From assembly GCA_964035545.1 (NCBI GenBank), contig OZ037766.1:16438222-16502221 (forward strand): a stretch of DNA of 64,000 nt, written 5' to 3'. The notes under the pieces were generated by a model. That model made no database searches. It saw only the letters and a program-made list of their open reading frames with translations, and was not told the origin of the DNA. The position numbers and the translations under genes are program-made. The stretch is from Bugula neritina (Eukaryota > Bryozoa > Gymnolaemata > Cheilostomatida > Bugulidae). This document shows, one piece after another, positions 35,781-50,507 of this stretch; position 1 is the first letter of the stretch, and each line of letters opens with the position of its first letter.

Positions 35781-38689
35781 TATCTAATACCACCCAAACA
35801 ACCTGGCATTTGATAACTGCTTTAGTACGGTATGAACGCTATTTTACCTGGCCAATTCTACAAAATAAATTAGTTTTGAAATTTTCCATTAAACATATTT
35901 AAGAACCATAACTTTATTAGGCTACTTAAAAGCACTGATTTCACTAGCATAAGTAGAAGATGCACCAACAGAACTTTTTATGCAACACAAGTTTATGTGA
36001 AGTATAACCTGACTGTGGTGAAAAGACGCTGAGTAGGAGCCAGTTATTGCTAGCTAATAATATTAGTTTAAATCAACCAAAAAAATCGTCAAGTAAATGG
36101 CAACTTGCATATTTAGAGAATTTTTAAGGTTTGTACTTTAAAATTGTGATAATCAACAAAGTGATAAAGCCCTTAAGTGCCACAAAAGTTTATAAGTTGA
36201 AAAAACAGTAATTGAATTGAAAGTGTTTAATACCACATTCTTGTTAGTAGCAATGTTATCGACTGATTTGTCATTAAAATTTTTATACAACATATGTAAC
36301 CAAAGGAACTAAACATATTTTCTATTATTATCCGCATTTCAATGACAAATGTAAAGTCTGCCTTTCCTCAGTTTTCATTAGCCTTAAAAACCTTGGCACA
36401 AAAGGAATATGTCTCATGGCAGTTTAACCTTCAATAAAATCTTTTGGTTCACAATAACATTTAGTATAAGACAAAGTAAAAGAATATTGCTATTATAACG
36501 ATAATCAGTAACTAGATTTAGTTATAAGTTACAAAAGCAACATAAATCTTAAATTTGATTTTAGTTTCAACTAACATCAATGATCAATGCAGCAACATAA
36601 GCATGACCATTAAAGACTGGAAATCAATGTCTTAAAGACTTGCTGTTCAAAATGATAACTGTGAAACTAAAATCAACAGTAAATTTACAAAGTAAAAGTC
36701 AAGTGCAACAGTAATTGAATTAGTCAAAATGTAATCAGTAATACTAATATAATAATATATAACTGCTCAACTAACTTAAGGTTGCAGTTAAAAGTACCAG
36801 TCTAAATATCAAATTTAAATTTTACAATCAATACATAATTATTAAATATAAATAGTTAATATTAACACTAAATACAATAACGATCAATACTGGTATTATT
36901 ACTTTTGAAAGTATTACTCTAAGTATTAGTATGACTACTCCGTATTAGATTAAGATTTACTTTTAGTTTTAGTATTACTATTATGATTATCACTAATTAT
37001 CCATTAAACATTTTGTCATAGCTTTCCTGATGTACTCATATTAATATTCACAATTCATAGACCATTGCGGTTGGTTTATTAAATTATAATACCTATTTAA
37101 TTCTGTAAATATAATTTTAATTCACTTTTAGTCTTAATCTTTTTCAACTTATTATTTTAATTTAATGTTATAATATTATAATTGTTAAGTACTACTATTA
37201 CCATAACAGTATAACTGTGAGTATAAGTTTTAAAGTTTTACACATACTCATAGTGATAGTCATACTCATACTGATACTGTATAAGTATAATTTCAAAAAT
37301 AGGTGTAAATATAGGTTTAAAATAATAATGGATTGATAACTTTTACTATCTCAATTTCAAGTATATTAAATAAATATAATTATACTATAATTTTAATTAT
37401 AATAGTTTATAATTATAAATTATTACTATTAAATTTACTATTAGTATTAGCAATATTAAGAATATCAATATTATTATTATACTTATAGTTGTTCTTAATA
37501 CTATTATTTATTAAGAGTTATTAAAAATCTATAAATTAAAATATTACAGTTTAATTTCATATTTATAACTTTCAACTTTAGTTTTTAAGTAGAGTTTAAC
37601 CTAAGTTACTCTTAGTCCTTAAGGCTTAACTTTATTTGTTCAACTTTATCATAATCGCTATTAGTATTACTATAAGTATTACTGTTAGTTTTACTACTAG
37701 TAGTACAATAACGGATAGCCATAAGTATAACAATAACTATGCCTATAGGCTATAAGTATAAGTATAAGTATAACATTAAGTGATTAACTTAAAGTTAATA
37801 ACTATAATAACTTACGACTATAAGTATAATTCATTAATTGTAAGTATAGTAATACTAATAGTAATAGTATAACTATAACTTATTAACTATAAGTTATACT
37901 GCATAAGTATAAGTGAATGCTCATAAATAGTGAAAACTAAATAGTAAATATCAATAACTAGGTATAGCTATAACAAATAAACAATTAAATTTATTCTTAT
38001 TCTTATTGAATTAGACTGATAGACACCAAGTTCAAGTTTAACTGATCAACTTCAAGCTTTTTCTTCGAGTTAATGTTATACTTAGTCATAATCTTATACT
38101 TATACTTATAGTTATAGTTATACAAAATCTTATAGTTATAGTTATACCTACATGTCAAACTTAATGTTTAGAGCATAGCAATACTAATAGTTTTGGGCAG
38201 AGTCTAAATCGACGCCTTTTTTCCATATAGGTTATACTCGTATAATCATGGCAAATTTAATGCTCTGTGGCTTCAAAGACAAATGTCTTTATTTAAAATT
38301 AGGTTTAGCTAGAAGTAATTCAAAAATTTATAATTATTACCGGAAATGAATAAGTGTGAGGGTAATATTGTATTTATTATTGTTGAACTCGGAAAAGTTT
38401 TTTAAAGCAAATGCAAAATTACATTTATAAATAAAATCTTTTGTAAAACTTAGTTAGTAAAAAATACAAAATCTTTCAAAAAGGATGCAACAAACTTCTT
38501 TTTCATAAAACCGATTCAACTTTTTGATTGCACCTAATAGATAATCATAACAAAAGCGAAGTCTTTGTTGGAGTTGTCAGCTTTGTCTTGTTTTGGTATA
38601 TCCATATACTGTTGACATTTTATATGGACATCAAATTTTTTGCCACTAATGAGAAAACACATTGGCATTAACATTGTGCTGCTTCAAGC
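35781..38689. other. Divergent intergenic region between DCP2 and CARM1
   Basis: This interval must hold both promoters. No coding exon is seen. From about 36700 to 38170 it is degenerate AT-rich simple repeat (ATAAGTATAAGT, TATTACTATTAG and TATAGTTATA types). The last 500 bp before the CARM1 start are less repetitive. Confidence 0.5.
36740..38170. repeat. Degenerate TA-type simple repeat field
   Basis: Long low-complexity sequence built from TATAAGTATAAG, AGTATTACTATT and complementary words; many short stretches are self-complementary. A similar field lies in CARM1 intron 1 (38930-39330). Confidence 0.65.
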
Positions 38690-41600
38690 ATGGCTGGCCA
38701 AACAGCGACTTGGAAAGATGTGCTTCTCGGTTCCCTTGTCGAAAGTGGTCAACTCACACCAAAGTACAATCACACACTGAATGTGTCTGTTGAAAAAACT
38801 GGAGACGGTGCTAAAATTATAGCTGGGCTTAAAGGTAGTAATTTTTTATTTTAAATTTTAATTTAATTTAAAATTAGTTATCATTTTGATTTTCATTTTG
38901 ATAATGATTTTCGTGTTTAGAATAAGAATTACTATTAAGTATTAGTATTGCTGTTAGTGTTACTATTACTATTAGTATTACTAATAGTATTATTACTATT
39001 GTAGTATAAGTGTAATACTAGTTCCAAGTATTAGTATACAATCAAGTATTTGAAAACATATTGATATATCATGATTATATCATATATGTTCTACATAGTC
39101 ATATAGTTAAACTTAATGTTATAGTATTAGTTATACTTTAAGTTTAACTTATAATTAATCTTATAGCATATATGCTGTAAGTATAACTATAAGTATAATT
39201 GAAAGTATAACTGAAAGTATCAGTATGAATAATCATAATGAATATCTTAGAAAGTGACGTTCAGTTTCAGTTTGAGTTTCATGATGATGATTATCATAAT
39301 GATTTTATGATAATCATTATGATTAATATTATTGTGGTTAATCAAGGTCGTTAGATTTTCTCCTTTAGACTTTCATTTTAGAGTAAAAAATACTGACAGT
39401 GAAATTTCAAATGAACACACAAAGTCAAGGTGAATTTGAAGTTGATAGCCATAACCATAATTATTGCTATGACTGATTATGAGGTAGTTATCCTCTTCTA
39501 CTTCTATCATATTAACTAGCGCTGTTAAGTTTAGAGTTGTCATCAGTAAAGGTATTTCTAAATTGAGTTACAAGTTGTATTAGATTTAGTAAATACTATT
39601 TAAAATAGAAAGTGGTAAGGTAAAACTTTGTAATGAAGTTAGATGAGAGGATTACACTTGTAAAAACACTTTAACAAAAGAAAGATGTACAGAGCAAATA
39701 AATAAAGGAGCAAAATCAGAGGCAAGGCACAATTTAGTCTTTTTGGCAAGCATTTTGCTGGCTATTTAGCCGAATGTAAGGCAAGTATTATTAAGTTCAG
39801 TTTGATATCAGGAACATATTCTCACCATTTTATGTGGAGGCTAGTTCAGAAAGGCTGTTGTCTACCAATTTTTAAATTTCGCTGCTGAATAAATTGTACT
39901 TTAAAGATAGTCGAAGCACTGCATTTAGTTTTGTGTGGTCACTTGAGACCTAATGGTAAATCCCACGTGAAGCTGGTTGATATAGAAAATCAGTTTTCTT
40001 CAGGCTTTGAGGCTAAAAAGTGCACAGAATTAGCAAAGCAAGAGTAGGGCTGACTCTATATGCAACTAGATCTGCATTGTCAACAAAAAGTATAGTATCT
40101 ACTATTTTATCTCGGCTGCCTAAAGTTGAAACAGTTGCCATCCAATAAATAGCAGCTAAAATATAGTCACGTCAATACTAAAATATCTAAGGATATCATC
40201 CATTAGAATACTAACTTAATAGTCATGGTACTATTATGATCATACTACTATCATTAGTTATTGTTTCATTATTATGATATGCTGATATAATGATTGAGCA
40301 CTTTTTGGTGGTGTCCCAGCTTAAGCTGGTGTAGTCTCCAGTCGTAGACCTAGTTCTGCTAGGCTGGGCACGAAAAGACTGTAAATTTATCTTGTCTGTT
40401 TTTCTCTTGTCGGCTTATCACAGAAAAATAACTATTATTGCTCCTGGAATACATTTGTATACTACCATGATAGCAGGCCTCCTTACGGTGTCATTAGTAT
40501 TTTAAAATAATCGCTCATTATTAGAAATTTTTATTATAAAAAAGTTCACTTTTTAGTAATTGTATAGTAATTATTAAACTTTAATTAAATGTTACTTATT
40601 TCCACTTTAATTCTTATAACTAGTCTCATCTTATATAAATTTAAATCAAGTTTATGCATATCAATAATTAAAGTGTAATAAATAATAGAAGTATTTTGTC
40701 ATTTATTTTAGGGAAAGTATTTGTAATTTACTAATTAAAATATACTCATACATTGACTACATTACATTGAACTATTAGCATTCTCATAGTCATAGTTTTA
40801 ATGGTAGTGAAGTGTGTTGGCAAATAGTAATATAATTATGCAAATGTTTTAATTCACATACATTAGTTTTATTTCGATTATATTTATAAAAAACATGGTA
40901 ACATTGGCAAATTAAAAGTTGATTTGCTTTTGTTTTTAGCCAGCTATTATTTGTAGTGAAATTTTATTTTAATTCATAGTAATGCTTATAGTTTGTTAAT
41001 ATCTGTATTATTGCTGTATAAAATATCATCATAAACTTTAGCAGTATTCAAGTTAGGCATGGAATAAGTAAATAGAATGTAATTTCTATTACATTAGAGT
41101 GTGTATGCCATATCATCAAGCGCAAAGTAGTCAGCAATTAGTAACTCAGTATTTGATTGAGGCATGATACTATTTTCTAATAATTTTATTTTCAATGTAT
41201 AAGGTTATTGGTGACGTTTTTTGCTGCAGCTGTTCAAAAAAGTTTGGATTGGTACTTTTTATTTCACATATAATAATTGGCAACTTACAGTTTGCTCTCA
41301 ACAATATTATCTCATCTTTAGTTTTTTGGTTACATGTTTAAAAGTTTCAATTCGCTGCAGTAACTATTTATTACAGGCGCTCAAAGTTTTTTCAGTTTTC
41401 AATTAACATCTGGTTTGAAAAGCCTATATTTTTCTGGAATATTTCCTTCAAACACCAACTTAAAGATTTCCCCAATGCTGCATTTACAATAAAAATGGGT
41501 TAAATGACCAAGATAACTATTTTTTGTTCACCTTTACCTTTTTATTAATAGGCTGGCCTACTTCAATTTATTTTAATAAATAACATCTCTTGATTACTTT

Positions 41601-44600
41601 TTGGTAAGCTTTCATAATTATTCATGAAGAACACTTTGGTTTTACGATTTGTAATTTCCTGTCTTTTTTATATTAAAAAATCTAGCAATTATATCTCTAT
41701 ACAATAAGCTAACTTTTTTCTGCCTACCTCTAAACTTCATTTGTTTTGCTGTGCAGATGGGACAGTCTGCGCCACAATGCTGGTGTTTACTTCCACCGAA
41801 ATTGCCAGAGTGGGTCGTTTAAGTATTGTATTGACTGGTGAAAATGACGCTGAAAGCAGTTTCATGAAATTTCCTAATGAAGCAGGTTTGTAAAGCAAGT
41901 TGTTCTAACTTTTTACATGCATATTCTCTGTTATAGGCTTGAAATATGTTTTAGTTGTTTTTATGTTCATTTGCTGCAAATTATTTATGCACTTATTTTG
42001 TATTATATTCTTCATAGCTAGATCATCTGTTATAGATTGCAAAAGCGCACATACCATGTTGAAAGAGCTCACTCATTCTGATCGGAAGTCTGTGTTTACT
42101 AATAGAACAGACAAAGACTCTGCCACACAATATTTCCAGGTTTTTTGTTTACTCACTTGTCTTGCATCAGTTATATTATTTTTATATTTTCAGGTATAAT
42201 GTAATAATATTTGTTAGATTGTGATTGACATTTATCAACCAACCAGCTGTTTCTATTATGGCATAACTTAGTAAAGTTGATTTCTTAAATTGACTGTTTC
42301 ATTGTAGTTTTACAGCTATTTGTCACAACAGCAAAACATGATGCAAGACTACGTCCGTACCAATACATACCAGCATGCAATGCTTGTTAATATGGCAGAT
42401 TTCTCAGGCAAGGTCGTGCTGGATGTTGGTGCCGGCTCTGGTATACTTTCATTTTTCGCTATACAGGCCGGAGCAAAAAAAGTATATGCTGTGGAAGCGA
42501 GTAATATGGCACAGCATTGTGAGGTAAGAACGAGTCTCGGGCAACAGCAATATGTCTTTTCTGGTTGCAATTTAACCTAAGCATAAAGTTTTTCGCCCAT
42601 ACATCTGTTTCTTAGTGAGCTATTAGCTGTAATTATTACATGAATAGTTTCTGTAAGAAGTTGTCACACCAAATGACATACATGCAGCAAAACACTGCCT
42701 CAAGTTAATTGAATTATTTTTTATATTTTCCATTCTAATCATGAGCTGCATTTTAGTATGGCTAAGCTTTAGCAGTGTGGGTAAATGCACATGTCTGTCT
42801 GATTCAATGCTTGTAGGCATTAGTAAAAGCAAATGGACTGGCCGATAAGATTCACGTAATAGCAGGAAAAATTGAAGAGACAAAGCTACCTGAAATGGTG
42901 GACACTATAATTTCAGAGCCCATTGGTTATATGCTTTTTAATGAGCGTATGATTGAAACATATCTACATGCTAAAAAGTTCCTGAAACCAAATGGTGCGT
43001 AGTGTTTTAGTTTATACCATCTGCTATCGATAGTAACTGAGTTTATTTGAAAATGGTTTTGATTTTTGAATTTTTAAATAAAAAGTATGTTATTGAAATA
43101 TACCAGTTCATTACTACATATAATTTATAATGTACATATAATTTATACTTTTCCAAACAACAAATAACTGTCATTAACCCTACTTTATTAGGGAATTGTA
43201 AGCATTTCAATTCAGCTTCTTGCAGTTGACTTGTATATGTAATTTCACTGTGTGCCTGTAAAATTCAGTTACTAATTGTGACCAAAAAGCTCCTGTTAAA
43301 CTAATGTCTCGCATGTAATTTCTTTTAATACAATCATAATTTCCTGATTGGGTTGTGTAAGTTGAAACTGCTTGTTTCGTATAAATGTAGGTAAGATGTT
43401 TCCTACAGAAGGTCACTTGTACGTAGCTCCGTTCTGTGATGAAGCTTTGTTTCAAGAACAGTCGATGAAGCCCAACTTTTGGTGCCACACTAGTTTCCAT
43501 GGAGTCAACCTCACATCACTGCGGGAAAGTGCATTTGAAGAGACCTTCAAGCAGCCCATAGTGGTTGGTGCTCTATGATCTACTATGTGTTGTTAGATAC
43601 AGTTTTGATGAGCAAGACACAGTCTTAAATGAAACAAAGGTTTCTTATCACAGCCAAAATTTAAATTTATATAAAACTGCCTAGGGTTCAGCCAATTTAA
43701 AATATTGCTAAGAAATTTTGGAAGCTGTAATAAACTCCACCCATTATGTCATTTCACACGCTGAACCTTCGTAGTTTTACAAAATAGACAATTTGTTGAA
43801 TTGTTGTTTTTTTAAACCTGTTACTGTAATTGACGTCATGTCTTGTATAATCATTTTCAGGACACATTCCATATATCATCATGTCTCGCGGCAGCCAACA
43901 AATATCCATGCGACTTCCTTGCTCTTAATGAACAAGATCTCTATGTGATTGATGTGCCGCTCATGTTTACCATCACCACCTCTGGTTACATTCACGGCCT
44001 AGCTTTCTGGTTTGATCTTGCTTTCAAAGGCTCCAGGTAAATTTATTGTCAACTTGCAGAGTTGTAGTTAAAGTCATTTTGTGGGTATTTGTTCTCAATT
44101 GTTAAGTCTTAATTGATGTTTAATTGTGCTACATTGATGTCTTATCCTGAATGAATGCTACCTTACCCTGTGACTGTGATAGCAGCTGGACTTGTTTCTT
44201 CAACACATATTATTGTTACAGTGAAACTGTGTGGCTGTCGACATCACCTATGGAGCCTCTGACTCACTGGTATCAGGTACGATGTCTACTCCAATCTCCT
44301 GTTTACGTTCACCAGGGCCAGAATGTCTCCGCTCACCTCACTATGCGTGCCAACTCCAGGTATAGTACATTTCTGTTACGTCATGGATTGCTATTCAAAA
44401 TGATTTCATCCTGCTTACGTCAGCTACTAAAACACCTTTGCCATGTATTAGTAAACTGGCATTTAACATTTAAACTGTATTTCAGTTTGAATGGTGGGTA
44501 GGTAACTTTTGAAATCGTTACTTAAAGTCTAGTTGCATTTATGTAGTATTAAGATATTCAAGAATCTTTTGGCTAGCAGCTAAATGCAGTTTTAGAGTTG

Positions 44601-47280
44601 TGTACCCTAGCAATTTGTTTTGTAAAGAGTTTTGTGTGCTTATGATGACATTTTGGTTCATATTGGCAGCATTAGAAAATAATACTGATTATTGCTAACT
44701 TTTATTGCTTGTTATTCTTAGCTGCTGCAATACACAGTTTAATAACTAAGATGTTCGTAAAGATTAAAACACGTGCTAAGTAAGAAAATGAATAAAGCTA
44801 CCTTGTTACTGATCTTAACAGTCAAAATGACTGCTTATTGAAACAGTGAAATCGAAAAATTTGAAGAGCTTTAACACGAGTGGTCATTCGTAATGACAAA
44901 ATTATTTGCATTGTAATAAAAACCTGGTCTAGCTCTGAGAACGGAAAAATGATAATGCACCATAAAATTTAAACTTTGTCATTTTGACCAATATTCTAGA
45001 CTAGTATTATAGCTATTAGCTACTGTAAGTATTATAAACATTGAACATCTTCAACACAAATTTTGATTGAGTAATCAAATTTATATTATTGCTATGGCAA
45101 CTCTTTTGTACAAGTATAACCACAATGCAAATGTAAGACTAAATACAGGTGACTTCAATCATAATGTAAAAATTCGTGCCAATCAGTTTGAACTTGAACT
45201 CGAAACAAATATCAATTAAAATTAAATATGTTAATATTATAATATCTAATTAGCCCCAATAAGAATTTTTTTATTATGCAATAGTATTGACTAAAATAAC
45301 ACAACAATTTGAGCTTGCCAGAGTAGTTATGTTTTGTAGTAGAAGATTGTTAGGGTCGTTATTGTCGAATAGTTTGCTACATATACACAATGGCTAATAA
45401 CATTTTTAATTTTATCCTGATCATTCTGGTTTATTAGTTGAATACACTATTATATGTATAATTTCTAAGTCAATAAAAAAACATTTGAAAGAGTGTTTAT
45501 CAATATAAAAAAGCAAAGTTATCATGTTTGACAAAACTTCTATTTGCCGAAAGTCTTATGGATACTTTTTGCCTATCTTCTTCACCAGACTGCAATGTTA
45601 CAATGCACCAAATTTCCTTGAAAACCAATTTGTTTGAGTATACAACTCCATAGTAAATTTGAGTTGTAGCCAAGAGATTTTTGTGGATTTCAATGATGTG
45701 TCAATGTTACTAGGAAGCCCTGCTTCAATTGTAATGTGAAATTCAAAGTATGTCATGTTCCCTCCATAAATGCATGATAGAGTTTTCTGGTGCACCTGAT
45801 GTACTCAGTAATGACTCCATTTGCAATTTGTCAACTGAACAGTTAGTTTTACAGTAACAATAATCTCCTTGTTTGAATACTCAATGCTAGTTAAGAGTAT
45901 ACCTGACTGATGAAGCTGGTGGAATCTTTCTGCAGGCAGAGTTATGACGTAGAGATATCTGTCAGCCACCCAGGAACTTCTGTGAAGTCTACCAATGTGC
46001 TGGATCTTAAGAATCCTTACTTCCGGTATGGTAATCAGGTGATAGCTCCAAGTCTGCAGGCTAACGAGGTGTCCCCTACCGAACAGTACTACGCTTCCAA
46101 TGGCTACCATACAAACATGGTCAACACCAAGCCACTGCCTGCTCATGAACAGCAAGTGCAGAACCTGGCCAACTTCACAGCCGTCAGTATTAGTGGGGGT
46201 GGTGAGTGTTGCTCCTCTCTTCTCTGCATGTGTTCTCTTGCATACCCTCAGCTATACCTGTCTCGTGGTGTCGTTACTCTAGCAACACTAGAGTATTCTA
46301 TGGTGCGTTTCCATTGTGTTCACATGTTTTAAAATGTGTACACTGAGCTTCATCAGGGTGTTGATGACGAATTCTATCTTCTTTTCATTTGTTAAAATTT
46401 GCTGAAGTTCCGTTTAGTTGATGCAGTAATTAAAATAGTCATCAGTTATTCTTTCCCATCTCACCACTTGTTAGGCTTGTTGGTTATTTTGTCAAATTTT
46501 GATAAAAAAAATTTACTTTTTGAGGCAAAGTAAGTCTGTGGTTGGTGGGCAACCTGCTGTATTGTTTTGTGTCAACAGTACTCAGCATGTGAGTTGAAGA
46601 AGATAATTTCAGTGTTCAGTGTTCTCAGAAAAATGTCTCGTTTTATATGAAACTTGTTTTCTATATTTGTGAGTGTTATATTGTAGGTCCCCCAATAAAC
46701 CCAGGGAGTATTCCTAGTGTAGGGATGAACTCGCATGTCAACTATAGAACTTCCATAGGGGGAGGCCTGGCTCCAACTAACTTTGCACAGGTGCCTAGCA
46801 CTATATATCAATAGTTCTTTCGTACCTTTTTATTTCTTTTTACGAATTTGTTAAAGAGCTACTTCCTATTATTGTTAATATCAGTTTAGGGCTTGCAGTT
46901 GCAAGTCTCTGTGTGTGTGGTGTGATCGTTGAGATTAAACTTGTGTTTTCGTTCCTGGCTGTTTTCTTCTATACATGTCTCACATCAACTTTTACTCTCT
47001 TGTATAACTAATTCCTTTGCTGGAGATCTTGTGCTGCTTTTGAGTAATACCAACTTCAAATTTTCCTATGTTGTAGTATATAATGTATTTGATGAAGTTC
47101 AATAATTTTCTGTACTAATAGTGACAATAACACTAATATTAATGTGTTATATTATTACTACTGCTAATATTACTATTATTGTTACAGCCGGCTATGGCTG
47201 CAGCCAGTATGGGTTTAAGTAACCAGTACATGATCGGAGATTATGTTGCCCACTCATCTACCAATTCCGCTAGACACTGA
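38690..47280 (+). CDS. CARM1: Histone/protein arginine methyltransferase CARM1 (PRMT4), 11 exons
   Basis: Type I arginine methyltransferase and transcription coactivator that makes asymmetric dimethylarginine on histone H3 and RNA-binding proteins. Exons: 38690-38834, 41757-41885, 42018-42139, 42308-42523, 42817-42994, 43391-43563, 43861-44036, 44222-44359, 45936-46201, 46687-46790, 47188-47280. Phases agree; 579 aa plus TGA (human 608). The N-terminal PH-like region covers about 1-110. The SAM motif VLDVGAGSG is at 169-177. The double-E loop [11 protein letters not shown] gives E238 and E247, and the THW loop LTHWYQ gives H395; all three are offset by 20 from human numbering. The C-terminus is glycine- and asparagine-rich and shorter than in vertebrates. 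The motif reads GAG where human CARM1 has GCG. The first intron is large and filled with simple repeats. Confidence 0.95.
38930..39330. repeat. Simple repeat field in CARM1 intron 1
   Basis: Same type as 36740-38170: AGTATTAGTATT, TATAAGTATAAC and ATCATAATGATT words with local palindromes. I see no exon in the rest of intron 1 (to 41756). Confidence 0.6.
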
Positions 47281-48122
47281 GTAAGAAAGTCTTGGAGACT
47301 TGGTGTATTGTACAACATAATCCTTCACATTCTACGCATGCTGGATGTATGCAATGTGTTACACTGCCTAGTATATACTATATATACTGTGCTCGCTGCT
47401 CTGATTAAGGTAGTCTGCTATGCAGAGATCAGATGACATGTTGGAGCATATTAACAACCAGTTTTGGTTAACAATTTCTCTGAAACATTCTTGTTCATGT
47501 AGCGGCACAAGATTTGCGGATAACTTTGTTTTGCATGTCAGAAAACGTCTTGCTTTTTCTCTGATATTATATCAAAATCTTAACATCCTTGTACAGTTCT
47601 AGTCCACCATGTTTTAACTTTGTTTTACTGACTCAATATAATCTTATCTATGCCATAACTGCAAACATATTTTGTTATTTTCACAGCCTGTGTTAATTCA
47701 CTACCAATAAGCAGGTCTGTTTTGTGAAACTAGCCAATGGCAGGCAGCTTCCTTAAATTTGCTATTGACCATAAATAATTTATAAGTAATCAGTTCATCA
47801 AAAGTGATGCGAGATGAGAATTATATATACTAGCTTTTTACCAAAACTAGTACTGTCAGACTAAAGTCCCCCTACATTGTGGAAAATTGAAATATATCTT
47901 GCATGTAGGGGGTTATTGCTGATTCTCCATAATGCTCTAAATCAAATCAAAAACACTGTGCAAGTCTGGACATGTTTGCAATCTACTAAAATGAGGGCGA
48001 TGAGTTATTTGCTCTGGTACCTCATGGTAATATATTATAAACTACTAGAAATATGACAACCTAAGTTTGTTAAAGTAGAGTTGCCCAAGTTATTTGAAGA
48101 CATTGGCAGTTATGATTGCATT
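47281..48122 (+). other. CARM1 3' UTR and flank
   Basis: No coding sequence. The 3' UTR of CARM1 must begin here. A small inverted repeat of CCCCCTACAT/ATGTAGGGGG lies at about 47867-47911. Confidence 0.4.
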
Positions 48123-48183
48123 AAAAAATAAAACCTACACTTTAAGCATAATTTATTAATAAAGTGTATATATATATATATAA

Positions 48184-48226
<43 letters not shown>

Positions 48227-48270
48227 GTTTGTCAATAAATTATGCTTAAAGTGTAGGTTTTATTATTTTT
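48123..48270. repeat. Hairpin repeat with (TA)n core
   Basis: Arms of about 35 bp (48123-48158 and 48233-48268, containing AAACCTACACTTTAAGCATA and its complement) flank an uninterrupted (TA)n tract. It is probably a small palindromic MITE invaded by TA expansion. No target duplication was assigned. Confidence 0.75.
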
Positions 48271-49490
48271 TTAAATGCAAATTAAGCAGTTGCTTTCTAA
48301 GAAAAAGTTTCATTTGATATATTTATTTCAAGTGGCCAATAAAAGTTGGATAAAAAAAATACAGTGGCTTTATTTGCAGTAAAATGTTTTCTAAATTATG
48401 ATTCACCAGAAGGTAGCAACTGAAAATTTGGAGTACATTCTGAAAAGGTTAATAACAACTCTTTAGAGTAGTTATATTAGATGATAATATGCTATGGTTA
48501 CAGTGATCAAGTTCAGTTACAGCGCTTTAACTTTAGGCACTTCTGTTTGGAGTGGCTCAAGTTTTACTTCATTTGTTTGTCATGAGGAGCTCTGATTAAA
48601 GCAAAAAAAGTACAGAGCCTTCACCGATCATTAGGATTTGGGAGTTTTTACTTCATTTTCAACTCTACCATGGCCAATTTTTACCAGCTTAGGGGTTTGT
48701 GTATTAATATGTGCTGCTTGTCTATGGGGTTAGCTCCACTTCTTATCTCAATCTGTAGGGGGGAGTTTAAGACCTCTGGGTATGGGTACTTGTCTAGTGG
48801 TGCTCAGCAGTTCTGGCTTGTAGGTTGAGCATTCACTCGTACATTTTAATACATTCTAATTTATATATTCGAAATATCTTTTTCTCAATTTTATGCTACT
48901 GCATTCCTTCCCATCTACATGTACTCATTTGTATAAATACATTATATAATATTCACACAGGCCCACCTAGATATGTTATACTTCATTTTCCTGTACTAGC
49001 CAAATTAGCTCAATTTACATAGTTGCGCTAGCTTTGTATGGCAGGGGGAATAACTGAATAACTGTTTACTAATGAATTGAAAATTGTGTTGTGGCATCAT
49101 GAATATCAAAGTTAAAACTCTAAAATCATAGGAATTCTCTCTTTCAACAGGTATTTTGTAAACTACACGCGTATAACAGCCCTGAAGTATATTACAATAC
49201 AATTCTAGCGCATTGTATTTTAGTAATAACAGTAAGCAATAAGATAATTATTATTATAAACAGTTTTCCCAAAACAGTTGCCGGTTTGGAGTTATATTAT
49301 AGAGTTACATTCCTAATCTGGAAAATCTCTCGATAGCTTACGATTTGTCCAATTGGACGATCCTTCGGACACTTGTTATTGTAAACTAAATGACTGCCTC
49401 ACTCAGAGAGAGATCATTGCTGTTAAATTTAACACCCCCCTTCACTTTGCAAACCAAAACCGACACTCCTGGTCCTACTATATAACATAT
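48271..49490. other. Intergenic, no gene seen
   Basis: Short open frames at 48825-49022 and 49005-49202 show no recognisable motif. I see nothing else that I can support. Confidence 0.4.
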
Positions 49491-50240
49491 CGATATACTT
49501 ATACTTATAGTAAAACCAATTGTATATAATAATAATAATAAAATATATAACTATTATAATTATCACATTACTCATTTGTAACACATCTGCTTTTACATAT
49601 TGACATAGTTTTACTAATACTAATAGTAATAGTAATATTGTTACTAATACAGTAATAGTATTAGTATTACTATTGCTATTACTATTAGTATTGGTAAAGC
49701 TGTCAAGTTCAACGTAAAACTAAAAGTATAGCTATGAGTTTAACTAATACTTATACTTATAGTATAACTGTATAAAGTAACTAGGTTAACTATAACTTTA
49801 ACTGTAACTTGAGCCTAAGGTAATGATAATCAAATTCCATTGGTTGCCTGTGCCTAGCCTTATGATAACTGCTTATAGTTATAGTTATGGGTTATGAGTA
49901 TCAGTATGAGACTATCAGTATGCTTATCACTATCAGTATCACTATGACAAATACTAATACTATCAGCATCACTATGATACTACTATCGGTATCACTATGT
50001 CAGTATGTGCTATCGCTAATGCTATGCCATAGCCTAGCCCTATGGCCTATGGGCTGCGAGTATGACTTGAGTGTCAGTATGAGTACGGCTAGTACCTATT
50101 GGCTATTAGTATTAGTATTACTCGATATCCATATTCATTTTTTTGAGTATAACTATATGACTATAAGTATAATTGATTATAAGCCCAACATCATTACTTA
50201 TAGATTATAGCAAAGCTAAATGTAATATAAATATGTATTG
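49490..50240. repeat. Degenerate TA-type and TATCAG/CACTATG simple repeat field
   Basis: Low-complexity words such as AGTATTACTATT, TATCAGTATCACTATG and ACTTATACTTATAG alternate. One near-perfect inverted repeat spans about 49614-49690. The 107-codon open frame at 49887-50210 is this repeat translated and is not a gene. Confidence 0.65.
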
Positions 50241-50507
50241 ATTTTTAGTTATTAGAACATTACTGTTGTCAATGCCTGTTAATGTTAGTACTGCTGCTAC
50301 TGCCGCTACCATCACCACCACCACTACTACCACTAGCAAATAGTTTAATCTTGCTTTTCATTGTAAAGCGAATTTTAATTTATTCAAAATTTAAGTCAGG
50401 ATGCTGTTCGATAATCATCATTGTGATCTAAACATTGATTATGATTATCAATACATTTATAATGATTTTGGTGTCTTAGGGTATGGTGTATGCTGTATGG
50501 TGTCCAG

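Noticed and set aside
45910-46332. Separate 140-codon gene
   Set aside because: It is CARM1 exon 9 with intron read-through at both ends.
49887-50210. 107-codon plus-strand frame
   Set aside because: It is translated simple repeat (TATCAG and CACTATG words).
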